Assembly (NCBI RefSeq): GCF_003415655.1
Contig: NZ_QRHC01000002.1
Span: 434,008-498,007 of the forward strand
From: Vibrio maerlii
GTDB lineage: Bacteria > Pseudomonadota > Gammaproteobacteria > Enterobacterales > Vibrionaceae
DNA length: 64,000 nt
Direction of reading: 5' to 3'
Position numbers and translations under genes: made by a program. Below the pieces are notes generated by a model, which saw only the letters and a list, made by a program, of their open reading frames with translations, had not been told where the DNA came from and made no database searches. Below are positions 33,907-42,981 of the stretch, piece after piece; the first letter of the stretch is position 1; every line of letters begins with the position of its first letter.

Positions 33907-34572
33907 GTGCGTAAGTTATTACTCCTCGCCGCTCTCGTCGCTTCTGCAACTTATACTCAAGCCCTCAATACTGTTGAGCAACAATGGGTGTCTGCTGTCT
34001 CTAAGAAATATGGCACCAGAGCAGGAAAACGAGTAGAAACGTGGCGCAGTAATTTAGCTCAGTACCAAAACCTCTCTGAAACAGCCAAGCTACGAGCGGT
34101 AAACGACTTCTTCAACCAACTCAATTTTGTCGATGATATTCGCTTATGGGGAAAGAAGGATTATTGGGCTACCCCTTTGGAGTTCTTAGGCGCAAATGGT
34201 GGTGACTGTGAAGATTTCACCATTGCTAAGTATTTCTCGTTACTAGAGCTTGGTGTGTCTGATACCAAGCTACGACTCGTGTATGTAAAAGCGTTAGAGC
34301 TGAATCAGTTCCATATGGTTCTCGCCTACTACTCGAAACCAAGCGCAGAACCTGTGCTGCTCGATAATCTTAATAAAACCATACAACCCGCATCTAAACG
34401 CCGAGACCTGCTTCCTGTCTACAGTTTTAACGGTAAAAACTTGTGGCTTATGAAAGAACGAGGAAGCGGTAAGCTAGCAGGCAAGTCATCACGACTGAGC
34501 CTTTGGAACGATTTACGATCACGTGAGAGTTCACTCAAGCTGAACACTCCGGTTATTAATTTGGATGAGTAA
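33907..34572 (+). CDS. lapG: LapG-type periplasmic cysteine protease
   Basis: A 221-residue protein with a signal peptide (residues 1-19) and a transglutaminase-like fold of the LapG family. The catalytic triad is visible: Cys101 in GGDCEDF, His136 in FHMVLAYY and Asp153 in LLDNLNKT. LapG cleaves the N-terminal retention module of large type I secreted adhesins, releasing cells from biofilm when c-di-GMP is low. The start is GTG at 33907. It is 5 bp from the LapD gene, which encodes its inhibitor. Confidence 0.93.
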   Translation: MRKLLLLAALVASATYTQALNTVEQQWVSAVSKKYGTRAGKRVETWRSNLAQYQNLSETAKLRAVNDFFNQLNFVDDIRLWGKKDYWATPLEFLGANGGDCEDFTIAKYFSLLELGVSDTKLRLVYVKALELNQFHMVLAYYSKPSAEPVLLDNLNKTIQPASKRRDLLPVYSFNGKNLWLMKERGSGKLAGKSSRLSLWNDLRSRESSLKLNTPVINLDE

Positions 34573-34577
34573 CCACT

Positions 34578-36488
34578 ATGACACTATATAAGCAGCTCGT
34601 AATAGGGATGATCGCTGTGTTTATGTTATTGATGACGTCAGTATTCGTCATTGAGTTCAGAAGCACGCAAGACTTCTTGGTGAACCAACAAGAGTCTGAG
34701 ATCAACAATACCATCAATACCGTCGGTCTTGCCCTAGCGCCTTATCTTAAGGAAAAAGATCCGGTCGCCGTAGAGTCTGTGATTAATGCCCTGTTCGATG
34801 GCAGCTCATATTCCGTAGTGCGACTCATCTTCCTCGATAATAATGAAGAGATTCTGCGTTCTTACCCAATCGCTCCTCCGAGCGTTCCTCAGTGGTTTAT
34901 TGATTTAAACATCTTCTCCAAGCTACACGACAAACGTGTCATTACGAGTGGTTGGATGCAATTAGCAGAAGTAGAAATTGTCAGTCACCCAGGCGAAGCC
35001 TACTACCAACTGTGGCAAACCTTCGTGCGCCTGCTGGGTGCTTTTGGTGTGTTATTGCTACTTGGCCTTGGTGCGATTGCATTCATCGTTAAACGCTCGC
35101 TACAGCCATTACAAGCAATTCGTAAAAAGATGGAAGACGTGGCAAACAACCAATTTGGCGAACCATTAACGCCACCAAAGACCAAAGATTTAGTCATCCT
35201 TGTTGAAGGCATCAACATGATGTCGAATCAAGTAGAAGCCTCATTTAAAGCGCAAGCTCGTGAAGCTCAACAGCTACGTGAGCGAGCATACATGGACCCA
35301 GTTTCTCAACTTGGTAACCGTTCCTTCTTTATGAGCCAGCTAAACCAATGGCTTGGTGAGTCCGCTCAAGGTGGTATCGCTATTTTAGAAGCCCACTTCA
35401 TTAAAGAACTGTACGAAAAGCGCGGTTATGAAGCTGGTGACAACATGGTTCAAGAGCTGGCACAAGAACTTAGCAATGGTTTGACGACCCCAGATCTCTC
35501 GATTGCTCGAATCTCTTCTGATGAGTTTGGCTTTATTGCACCCAACCTTGAAGAGGACGAAATCAAGATCTTGAGTGAGAACATCCTCAACTATGCGCAA
35601 ACTATTCAATCGGATCCGCTTGGAGTTTCCTCACCTGAGGTTTACCTCGGTGTTGTCGCCAATAAAGAGAAAAAGCCATCTTCTGAAATCTTGGCGCTGG
35701 TGGACAATGCACTCACTCAAGCAAAATCAACCCCAGAAAATCCAGTCACCATTATCAGCGCAGAAACCAGCCACAACAGCCGTGGTAAACAACAATGGAA
35801 ATCATTGGTTGAAGAAGCGATTCACAACGATTGGTTTGCATTCCGATTCCAATCGGCCAACGACTCACAATCGAAAACTTTCCATGCCGAAGTATTTACC
35901 GCCATTGAGAAAGACGGTGAACGTTATACTGCGAATCAGTTCCTATTTGCGCTCGAGCAGCTTAAATCGACCCATATTTTCGATCAGTATGTGATAGAAA
36001 AGATGTTAGAAAAGTTAAGCAGTGGTGAGATCACAACGCCGATTGCAGTGAACATTGCTCAAAGCAGTATCGAACAGCCAAGCTTTATTCGCTGGGTTGG
36101 ACAAGTTCTATCTCGCTACTCAAATGTGGCAGACAAGCTTCACTTTGAAATCCCAGAGCCATGTTTCATCAAGATGCCTCACTACACCGCCTTACTGTGC
36201 AATACGATTCGTTCGGCAAATGCGGCGTTTGGTGTTGACAACTATGGTCGGAACTTCCAATCGTTAGAGTACCTCAATGAATATCGTCCAACTTATGTGA
36301 AGCTCGATTACCTATACACTCATCAACTGGAAGATGAAAAACAGAAGTACACGTTATCTTCTATTTCTCGTACAGCCCACAATCTTGGTATAACAACAAT
36401 TGCCTCTCGTGTCGAAACTCAAACCCAGCTTGAGTTGCTATCAGAGCACTTTGTTGATGTATTCCAAGGCTTTATTGTCGACCGCTAG
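34578..36488 (+). CDS. lapD: LapD-type c-di-GMP receptor (degenerate GGDEF-EAL)
   Basis: A 636-residue inner-membrane receptor. Membrane helix 1 is about residues 7-27. A periplasmic LapD/MoxY-type domain (28-150) follows, then helix 2 (about 150-172), a HAMP segment, a GGDEF domain with a degenerate active site (SSDEF) and an EAL domain lacking the canonical EAL triad (HAEVF). It should therefore bind rather than make or break c-di-GMP. When bound, it holds LapG in the periplasm and protects the adhesin. Its place between lapG and the exporter gene supports this. Confidence 0.92.
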   Translation: MTLYKQLVIGMIAVFMLLMTSVFVIEFRSTQDFLVNQQESEINNTINTVGLALAPYLKEKDPVAVESVINALFDGSSYSVVRLIFLDNNEEILRSYPIAPPSVPQWFIDLNIFSKLHDKRVITSGWMQLAEVEIVSHPGEAYYQLWQTFVRLLGAFGVLLLLGLGAIAFIVKRSLQPLQAIRKKMEDVANNQFGEPLTPPKTKDLVILVEGINMMSNQVEASFKAQAREAQQLRERAYMDPVSQLGNRSFFMSQLNQWLGESAQGGIAILEAHFIKELYEKRGYEAGDNMVQELAQELSNGLTTPDLSIARISSDEFGFIAPNLEEDEIKILSENILNYAQTIQSDPLGVSSPEVYLGVVANKEKKPSSEILALVDNALTQAKSTPENPVTIISAETSHNSRGKQQWKSLVEEAIHNDWFAFRFQSANDSQSKTFHAEVFTAIEKDGERYTANQFLFALEQLKSTHIFDQYVIEKMLEKLSSGEITTPIAVNIAQSSIEQPSFIRWVGQVLSRYSNVADKLHFEIPEPCFIKMPHYTALLCNTIRSANAAFGVDNYGRNFQSLEYLNEYRPTYVKLDYLYTHQLEDEKQKYTLSSISRTAHNLGITTIASRVETQTQLELLSEHFVDVFQGFIVDR

Positions 36489-36498
36489 GGAAAATTGA

Positions 36499-38616
36499 AT
36501 GCAGGACTCTCTACTCAATTCGCTGATTTATATTAGCCGCTACTATGGCTTGGCTAACTCTCCTGAAGCGTTAATCAACGGCTTGCCACTCTCTGATGGT
36601 AAGCTCACTCCCTTCTTGTTTCCCCGCGCTGCAGAGCGTGCTGGTTTGGTGGCGAAAGAAAACCGCACCGATATAAACAAGATCTCGGAGCTCGTGCTAC
36701 CCGTAGTTTTACTGTTAAAAGATGGGGATGCATGCGTTCTCAATAGCTTCGACAAGGAAAAAAACGAGGTTGAGGTCGTCACCCAGGAGTCGGGCTTGGT
36801 GCCAATCAGCATGCCACTCGAAGAGCTCAATCAACAATATGTTGGTCGATACTTCCTGGTCAAAAAACAGTTCCGCTATGACGAGCGTTCTCCTGAGGTA
36901 CTAAAACCGAAAGAGGGACACTGGTTCTGGAGCACCCTGTTTGCCTCAAGAAGAATCTACCGTGATGTATTCATCGCTTCTATCCTGATCAACCTGTTCG
37001 CAGTCGCAGCACCGATGTTTACTCGGTTGGTGTATGACAAGGTGGTACCGAATTTAGCATTCGAAACCTTATGGGTTTTGGCATCCGGTATTTTTATCGT
37101 TTTCATCTTCGACTTAGTTCTGAAGTTGATGCGCAGCTACTTCATCGATGTCGCCGGTAAAAAGTCTGACATCCTGATTTCTTCCAAGCTGTTCAGTAAG
37201 GTGATGGGGATTCGCATGGAATCTCGTCCACCGTCTGTAGGAGCATTTGCCCGCCACCTACAAGAGTTTGAGTCGATTCGAGAATTCTTCACCTCAGCAA
37301 CCATTTCATCCTTGATTGACCTGCCTTTTGCCATCTTGTTCCTTGCTCTTATTTGGCTAATGGCGGGAGACTTGGTCTATGTGCCTATCGTTGGTGTCAG
37401 TATTCTGATTATTTACTCTCTGTTAATTCAGGGACCACTGAAACAAAGCATCGAAGAAGGCTCTCGCCTCGCCTCGCAAAAATACGCCAACTTGATTGAA
37501 AGTATTGCCGGACTAGAAACAGTGAAGCTGTTTGGCGCACAAAGTCAGTTCCAATATCGCTGGGAAGAAGCGGTGGCGCATATGTCGAACTGGAACATCA
37601 AGAGCCGCCGGATTACAGACAGCGTACAAAACACCGCAGGCTTCGTTCAGCAAGCGTGTAATGTGGGTATGGTGGTCTTTGGTGTATATCTAATCGCAGA
37701 GGGTGAGCTCACAATGGGAGGCTTGATTGCAGCAACCATGCTTTCTGGCAAAGCGATTGGTCCTCTGGTGCAACTTTCTCTTCTATCGACTCGATACAAC
37801 CAAGCAAAATCAGCCATGGTTATCATCGAACAAATCATGGACATGCCAGATGAGCAAGTTGAGGGGCAACGTTATATCCACCGCCCTATTATCCAAGGCA
37901 AGATTGAGTTGGATAAAGTGACATTCCACTACCCTGAAGCGCCAACGGCGTCTATCCGTGATGTCAGCCTAACGATCAATCCTGGAGAGAAAGTAGCCAT
38001 CATTGGTCGAATTGGTTCCGGTAAGACAACCTTAGAGCGGCTCATCATGGGGCTCTATAAGCCTACAGAGGGGCATGTTCGTGTTGATGATACGGATATT
38101 GCCCAGCTGCATCATATCGACGTACGACGCAATATAGGCTGCGTACCACAAGACAGTAACCTGTTCTTCGGTTCGATTCGTGAGAACATCACTTTAGGTC
38201 GTCCTCTAGTCGACGACCGAGACGTATTGGATGCAGCAAATAGAGCTGGGGTAACCAGTTTCACGCAACAAGATCCAGCAGGGCTTGAACGCCAAGTAGG
38301 TGAAGGTGGATCTATGCTATCCGGTGGCCAGAAACAATCTATCGCTATTGCGCGAGCGTTATTGGGTCGCCCACCGGTTCTCTTAATGGATGAACCGACG
38401 AGTGCAATGGATAATCGCTCAGAGATGCACATCAAGCACCAGTTGGGACAATTGAAGTCCAATGAAACCCTGATTCTGATCACTCACAAAACGTCGATGC
38501 TCGATATCGTAGACCGCGTAATTGTCATGGAGAAAGGCTCAATCATTGCTGACGGACCTAAGCACCAAGTATTGACTGAGTTAAGAAAAGGCAATGTGAA
38601 AGCGGCGAATGCATAG
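36499..38616 (+). CDS. lapB: Type I secretion ABC transporter (LapB type)
   Basis: A 705-residue exporter. The N-terminal C39-like domain (about 1-135) lacks a catalytic Cys, as is usual for RTX-adhesin exporters. A six-helix membrane domain (about 155-440) is followed by a nucleotide-binding domain with Walker A GRIGSGKTT, signature LSGGQKQSIAIARALL and Walker B VLLMDEPTSAMD. It exports a large adhesin through the inner membrane with the fusion protein at 32460. The adhesin gene is not in this window. A terminator follows after 38 bp. Confidence 0.93.
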   Translation: MQDSLLNSLIYISRYYGLANSPEALINGLPLSDGKLTPFLFPRAAERAGLVAKENRTDINKISELVLPVVLLLKDGDACVLNSFDKEKNEVEVVTQESGLVPISMPLEELNQQYVGRYFLVKKQFRYDERSPEVLKPKEGHWFWSTLFASRRIYRDVFIASILINLFAVAAPMFTRLVYDKVVPNLAFETLWVLASGIFIVFIFDLVLKLMRSYFIDVAGKKSDILISSKLFSKVMGIRMESRPPSVGAFARHLQEFESIREFFTSATISSLIDLPFAILFLALIWLMAGDLVYVPIVGVSILIIYSLLIQGPLKQSIEEGSRLASQKYANLIESIAGLETVKLFGAQSQFQYRWEEAVAHMSNWNIKSRRITDSVQNTAGFVQQACNVGMVVFGVYLIAEGELTMGGLIAATMLSGKAIGPLVQLSLLSTRYNQAKSAMVIIEQIMDMPDEQVEGQRYIHRPIIQGKIELDKVTFHYPEAPTASIRDVSLTINPGEKVAIIGRIGSGKTTLERLIMGLYKPTEGHVRVDDTDIAQLHHIDVRRNIGCVPQDSNLFFGSIRENITLGRPLVDDRDVLDAANRAGVTSFTQQDPAGLERQVGEGGSMLSGGQKQSIAIARALLGRPPVLLMDEPTSAMDNRSEMHIKHQLGQLKSNETLILITHKTSMLDIVDRVIVMEKGSIIADGPKHQVLTELRKGNVKAANA

Positions 38617-38654
38617 CCCCTATTGATCTAAACGGATAGATGACTCCAATATAA

Positions 38655-38690
38655 AAAAACCTAACCAGATGACTCATCGGTTAGGTTTTT
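38655..38690 (+). terminator. Terminator after lapB
   Basis: A 12-bp stem, AAAAACCTAACC with its complement at 38679-38690, followed by a T. Confidence 0.88.
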
Positions 38691-38693
38691 TAC

Positions 38694-38975
38694 TAGGGTC
38701 TGTTGACCTTTCGTGGTTAAATTTTGTTCGAGATAAAATCATTTTAGGCGCGGCAAGGGGTGTGTAGCCTAGTCATTCTAAGTAAATACCCCTTAACAAA
38801 GCATAAAACGATTTTTGCGGGGACGCCTAGTTCGAACCCTTCGGGCAGCGTTTGTGCTTCATTTCTACTGCGTTATCGGCTTCTCATGTAGGCTAGCTAC
38901 ACATCAAAGCCTCTGCCTTGTGGAAATTTCCCACAAACTGCTGCAAAAACCAGCTCTAAAGGTCAACAGACCCTA
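38694..38975. mobile_element. 282-bp MITE-like element
   Basis: Perfect 18-bp terminal inverted repeats, TAGGGTCTGTTGACCTTT at 38694-38711 and its complement at 38958-38975. There is no coding frame inside. The outer TA at each end may be the target duplication, giving true repeats of 16 bp starting GGGTCTG. Internal GC-rich segments can fold. It lies between the lapB terminator and the convergent DUF342 gene. Non-autonomous; the transposase is not here. Confidence 0.8.
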
Positions 38976-38997
38976 AATACTGAACTACTTTTTGGGT

Positions 38998-40671
38998 TTA
39001 AACATCACCTTCGGTTTCAACCATAGAAGTAAGAGTGATTTTGTATTGGTCAAAGCCAAACACACTTGGACCATGGGTTTTCTTAGTCAGTACCTGTTCG
39101 TTACCAAAGAAAACATTAACTCGAGTGAATACTTTGTCTTTGGCTGTCACCAATGTGTTTTGCAGTTTGTAATCAAACTCAGCCTGAACCCTCTCAAGCT
39201 GAAGCTTCAATTTATCAAGAGCGGTAACCAGTTTCGCTTTGCCAGCCATCATAGTTTCATAGGCTTCTACATCTCGCTCGCTCTTAGGTGTCTTCTTGTA
39301 TTCCATCTCCTTGCGGATGATGTCCATGATGTCCGTTTGAAGCTCACCATTTTTATTTTTTAACTCAGCGAGTTTCTCTTTATATTGCTCATAACGAGAA
39401 AATGCCCGAACACGAGTCATTGTATCGCCTTCAACACCAAGTTGAAGACACGTTACGAATCCGCCAACCGTACTCTCTCCACCACTTAATGTGCCATGCT
39501 TTTCAGAAGCATCGAGGACAATCAGATTACCACCACAACGAATATCGTTGTTCATGCAATGCAAAGAGAGCTGAACATCACTATGGCTTTGTAGCATAGA
39601 AAACTGCGCATAATTTGCGGTGATTTTACCACCCGATAAGACCTTACAGCTAAACTCGCCTTCCTCATGGTTACTATGTCCAATAATGCCCTTACCCACG
39701 AGAATATCACCCTGAGCTTGTACTTCAGCTGATTCAATGAAACCACCGACAGTGATGCTGCCGGTCGCCTTAACTATCATGCCTGGCTCGATATCTCCCG
39801 AGACCACAACACAACCTTTAAACTTGACGTGGCCTGTCGTTGCATCAATTTTTGATAGACAAAGGGCATTGTCGACCTCTGCGCCTGTTGGCCTGATCTT
39901 TGGCAGGCCAGCCTCGGTCGCAATCAGAATATTTGGGTTCTTAGAGCTTACCGCCGTTCCCTTGCCCGGTTTTAACATAATCTCTTTACCCGCAACGGGT
40001 AGGATTATCTTCCCTTGAACGGTATAGCCCGGCTCACCCTTGGTGGAGGGTACTCGTCGAATCAAGGGATCATTGGCCGCTACGGTGATAGTTTCACCAA
40101 GGTCTCTCATATCGACTTTGTCGGTATCTTGATTCTCGGTTTGCGGCTTAAGAACTTGCTTAGTGATGTCTTCTACAAGTGGTTGAAACTGCGTATCTTT
40201 ACCTTGGACGGCAGGTTTGCCTTTTGCGACTGGCTGAGAAAAGTTATCACCCGCTCCTAGCTTATGACTCATCATCAGCACTTTCTTCAATGCCAGTTTA
40301 TTGATGCCTTTTGTTACATGGGCTTCAGAGAGGGCTTGCATAATTTCAGCACCACTCAACCCTTTACCACCATAAGCACCGACAACATGCATGACGGCCA
40401 ACATATCCTCTTCAACTAGCTCGATCGACAACTGAGCATTTTTTACATAAGCCACCGAAAACCCGTCAAATGCAGCTTTCGTTTGCTCCTTGCATGCATT
40501 GATAAAATTAAGTGCAGCCTTCTCATCAAAGAAGTAATGCGCCGCCCCTAATTCCTCAATAACAGGAAACATATCGTCGGTATTAAGCGCACCGACGATA
40601 TCTAGTTCTGGAGTTAATGTTGCAATCACTTGTTGCTTGTCGTCAGACAGAGAGAGTATTTCTTGCCACAT
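38998..40671 (-). CDS. FapA/DUF342 family protein
   Basis: A 557-residue protein of the FapA (DUF342) family. The central region (about residues 180-400) is a right-handed beta-helix of glycine-rich turns (VKFKGCVVVSGDIEPGMIVKATGSITVGGFIESAEVQAQGDILVGKGI). A C-terminal coiled coil follows (about 425-510). FapA proteins appear to be polymer-forming scaffolds linked to membrane or flagellar organisation; the role in vibrios is not established. It is a single gene, 22 bp from the right end of the MITE. Confidence 0.85.
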   Translation of the reverse strand: MWQEILSLSDDKQQVIATLTPELDIVGALNTDDMFPVIEELGAAHYFFDEKAALNFINACKEQTKAAFDGFSVAYVKNAQLSIELVEEDMLAVMHVVGAYGGKGLSGAEIMQALSEAHVTKGINKLALKKVLMMSHKLGAGDNFSQPVAKGKPAVQGKDTQFQPLVEDITKQVLKPQTENQDTDKVDMRDLGETITVAANDPLIRRVPSTKGEPGYTVQGKIILPVAGKEIMLKPGKGTAVSSKNPNILIATEAGLPKIRPTGAEVDNALCLSKIDATTGHVKFKGCVVVSGDIEPGMIVKATGSITVGGFIESAEVQAQGDILVGKGIIGHSNHEEGEFSCKVLSGGKITANYAQFSMLQSHSDVQLSLHCMNNDIRCGGNLIVLDASEKHGTLSGGESTVGGFVTCLQLGVEGDTMTRVRAFSRYEQYKEKLAELKNKNGELQTDIMDIIRKEMEYKKTPKSERDVEAYETMMAGKAKLVTALDKLKLQLERVQAEFDYKLQNTLVTAKDKVFTRVNVFFGNEQVLTKKTHGPSVFGFDQYKITLTSMVETEGDV

Positions 40672-40763
40672 ATTAATAGGTCACTCAGAAAGGGAGTTCA
40701 GTCTATCTAAAAACCTCAACGGTTACAGTAGTGATTGACTAATATTAGGCTTAAGTCACGCTG

Positions 40764-40778
40764 ATTTACACTGTAAAT
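40764..40778. promoter_or_regulatory. parS2 centromere site 2
   Basis: ATTTACACTGTAAAT, a full match to the chromosome-2 parS consensus, in the short gap between the DUF342 and tmcA genes. Confidence 0.88.
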
Positions 40779-40810
40779 AATGACTTATCTAGTTTCGAGG
40801 TATGAATCCA

Positions 40811-40825
40811 ATTTACACTGTAAAG
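40811..40825. promoter_or_regulatory. parS2 centromere site 3 (overlaps the tmcA 3' end)
   Basis: ATTTACACTGTAAAG, core TTTACACTGTAAA intact, 47 bp from site 2. It encodes the last residues and stop codon of TmcA. Confidence 0.85.
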
Positions 40826-42855
40826 TGATCTAAAAGTTGGCCAATTTCAGTTCTAAAGCGCTGCTCTGCTTGCTTCTTTCCTGTCAGAGCACTACCTATA
40901 ATAGCCTCATTCCAAGCCTTTTTTTTAAGTACACGATTAATAAACAAGCTTGATAGCGTAGCAACTGTGGTTTCATTTATGAGTTTACCAAACAAGTGCG
41001 CGCATGAGTCGTAGCTATTCCCCCCCTGAGAGTAGTGACTCAATAGACTTATTTCAAAATCCGTCAGAGCTTCATAAGCTGAGTTAGATAACAAACAGAC
41101 TAGTAAATCGGGCTCTAATTGAGATAGCGAATTAGCAAGCAAAGCAAGAATGTTATGCTCGAAGTGATGAGACAAAACCGCAGCCCACTGATGACAAACG
41201 TCATTGTTAGCTTTGACCATCATAATGGAATAGCAACCACTCGCACCATCTCTCTGAGTGCCGAGACGCACCGATAAAAAACCCGCCCTACGCCAGAAGT
41301 TTGCCAGCTCAGTTGTTACGCCAAAAGAGGTCGATAGATAAGCAACTTTCGACTCACTGGTTAGCTTGTTCAGCATCCACTGCCCTATCCCTTGTCCTTG
41401 ACAGTCAGGATGAACAGCAATCCTTGAAACACGCAGTGAAGACTCGGTCGCAGCTTGAGTAATGCCGCAATGGTTCGCAATTGCCGCGGCCACTAGATGT
41501 CCCTTAGGGCGACGCCGACCGAGTTGAATGTCAGCAACAAGCTCTGGTGCTAACTCTCCTTCCCTAATCGTCAATACACAGCCAACAAGCCTTTGTGACC
41601 CATTATTGAACTGACAAACACTCAATTGATAGCTTTCATCGTCCAGCAACAGTAACAAGTCATTCGGAGTCGTTTGATAGTGCGCATTGATAAGCAGTGC
41701 AAAAACACGGCGTGAAAAGTCTATATCGTCCAAAAGTTCTTGTTTATCAACCCTGCGCCAGGTTAACTGCGATATTTGTATTGGTACATCCGACAGTAGC
41801 TCTAGCTCAGCATCAAGAAGCATCGCGCGATAATGCCAACTCTCTAGCGGGTCGTGACGAGTCCAGCGAAATGGCGCATCAAGATGCTGTTCACTCGTCC
41901 CTGGTCTGTGTATTTTTAGCCAGGTCAGAAACTTTAGCGTAAAACCGCGACCACAACCCTCGTAGCCATGAATGGTTGTTGAGAACACGATGCGATGATA
42001 ACGCTCTACCATCGCCTTTAGCATCGGTAGAGGGATAGCAGATGCCTCATCAACCAATAACAAATCACACTCAGGTTGGCTCAACAACAACTCATCTGGC
42101 GCTATAAACTCTAGACTGGAATCACCTGCCACTATCTGGCTCTTCGACTTTAATGCCGCACTCGGCTCGACTCTGAGAGCATGAGAAAATACCGGCTCAA
42201 CATTTGCAATTTTTGGTGCCGTAACCAAGATTCGCATCTTACGCTGCATAAGGAGTTGCCCAGCTGCAATCCCTAGTGAACTGCTTTTCCCTCTACCTCG
42301 GTTGGCAGTGAGAACCAGTGGGCGCTTTCTATGGCCGTTGAGTACTTTTTTGATATTATCTACAGCTATTTGTTGCTGGTGTTGAGCGTTAACAACATCA
42401 CCCTCACGGGTAACGTACGGCAATAACGGAAGCTCTTCTCGCTGCTCAATAAAAATAAGCTCGGAGAATACTTGCGTAACCCATTGTTGGCTGAACTCCC
42501 CTAGCCCCTCATCGAAGCCAACAACAAACAGTAAACCGCCCCCCACAAGGGTTCCAATAGCGGCAGAGAAACTATTGGCATCATATCCTTCAGAGAAATC
42601 ACAAATCAACACTTGGCACTCTTGGCCAAGCAAAGCCAGCCCTTTATGTGCTGCGACACAGGTAATATTCTCATGCTCAACCGTCTGCGCTTTCCCTCCC
42701 AACTGGAAAATCGCCTCAACACTATCGACATTAGCCCGTAAGTAATCAGTCAGCGTGTCATGTTTCCAAGCGTTATCGCCCTTTAGCACCACGCCAAAAC
42801 GGCAGAAATGGTTAGCAGCAAGAGCGGAAAGTTCAGAAAGATAGGCTTGATACAT
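40813..42855 (-). CDS. tmcA: tRNA(Met) cytidine acetyltransferase
   Basis: About 680 residues from the ATG at 42855 (an upstream extension to 42903 has no support). The helicase/ATPase part carries Walker A TANRGRGKSSSLG and Walker B LLVDEASAIPLP. A GNAT acetyltransferase domain follows (RVSRIAVHPDCQGQGIGQWML). The enzyme makes N4-acetylcytidine at the wobble position of elongator tRNA-Met with ATP and acetyl-CoA. It neighbours parAB on chromosome 2 in other vibrios too. Its 3' end contains a parS2 site. Confidence 0.93.
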   Translation of the reverse strand: MYQAYLSELSALAANHFCRFGVVLKGDNAWKHDTLTDYLRANVDSVEAIFQLGGKAQTVEHENITCVAAHKGLALLGQECQVLICDFSEGYDANSFSAAIGTLVGGGLLFVVGFDEGLGEFSQQWVTQVFSELIFIEQREELPLLPYVTREGDVVNAQHQQQIAVDNIKKVLNGHRKRPLVLTANRGRGKSSSLGIAAGQLLMQRKMRILVTAPKIANVEPVFSHALRVEPSAALKSKSQIVAGDSSLEFIAPDELLLSQPECDLLLVDEASAIPLPMLKAMVERYHRIVFSTTIHGYEGCGRGFTLKFLTWLKIHRPGTSEQHLDAPFRWTRHDPLESWHYRAMLLDAELELLSDVPIQISQLTWRRVDKQELLDDIDFSRRVFALLINAHYQTTPNDLLLLLDDESYQLSVCQFNNGSQRLVGCVLTIREGELAPELVADIQLGRRRPKGHLVAAAIANHCGITQAATESSLRVSRIAVHPDCQGQGIGQWMLNKLTSESKVAYLSTSFGVTTELANFWRRAGFLSVRLGTQRDGASGCYSIMMVKANNDVCHQWAAVLSHHFEHNILALLANSLSQLEPDLLVCLLSNSAYEALTDFEISLLSHYSQGGNSYDSCAHLFGKLINETTVATLSSLFINRVLKKKAWNEAIIGSALTGKKQAEQRFRTEIGQLLDHFTV

Positions 42856-42920
42856 AGTTGAGAGTCTTTGATTAAGGAATAAATCATAATAGCAGAAACT
42901 CAATCTCCTCGAACAAAAGA

Positions 42921-42951
42921 AAAAGCCGCGAGATGAACTCTCGCGGCTTTT
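42921..42951. terminator. Bidirectional terminator between parB2 and tmcA
   Basis: A 13-bp perfect stem, AAAAGCCGCGAGA with its complement, loop TGAAC. In the leftward direction it ends the parA2-parB2 transcript. Confidence 0.92.
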
Positions 42952-42981
42952 GAAAGATAAGTAGCTTACTGCTCGAAATAG

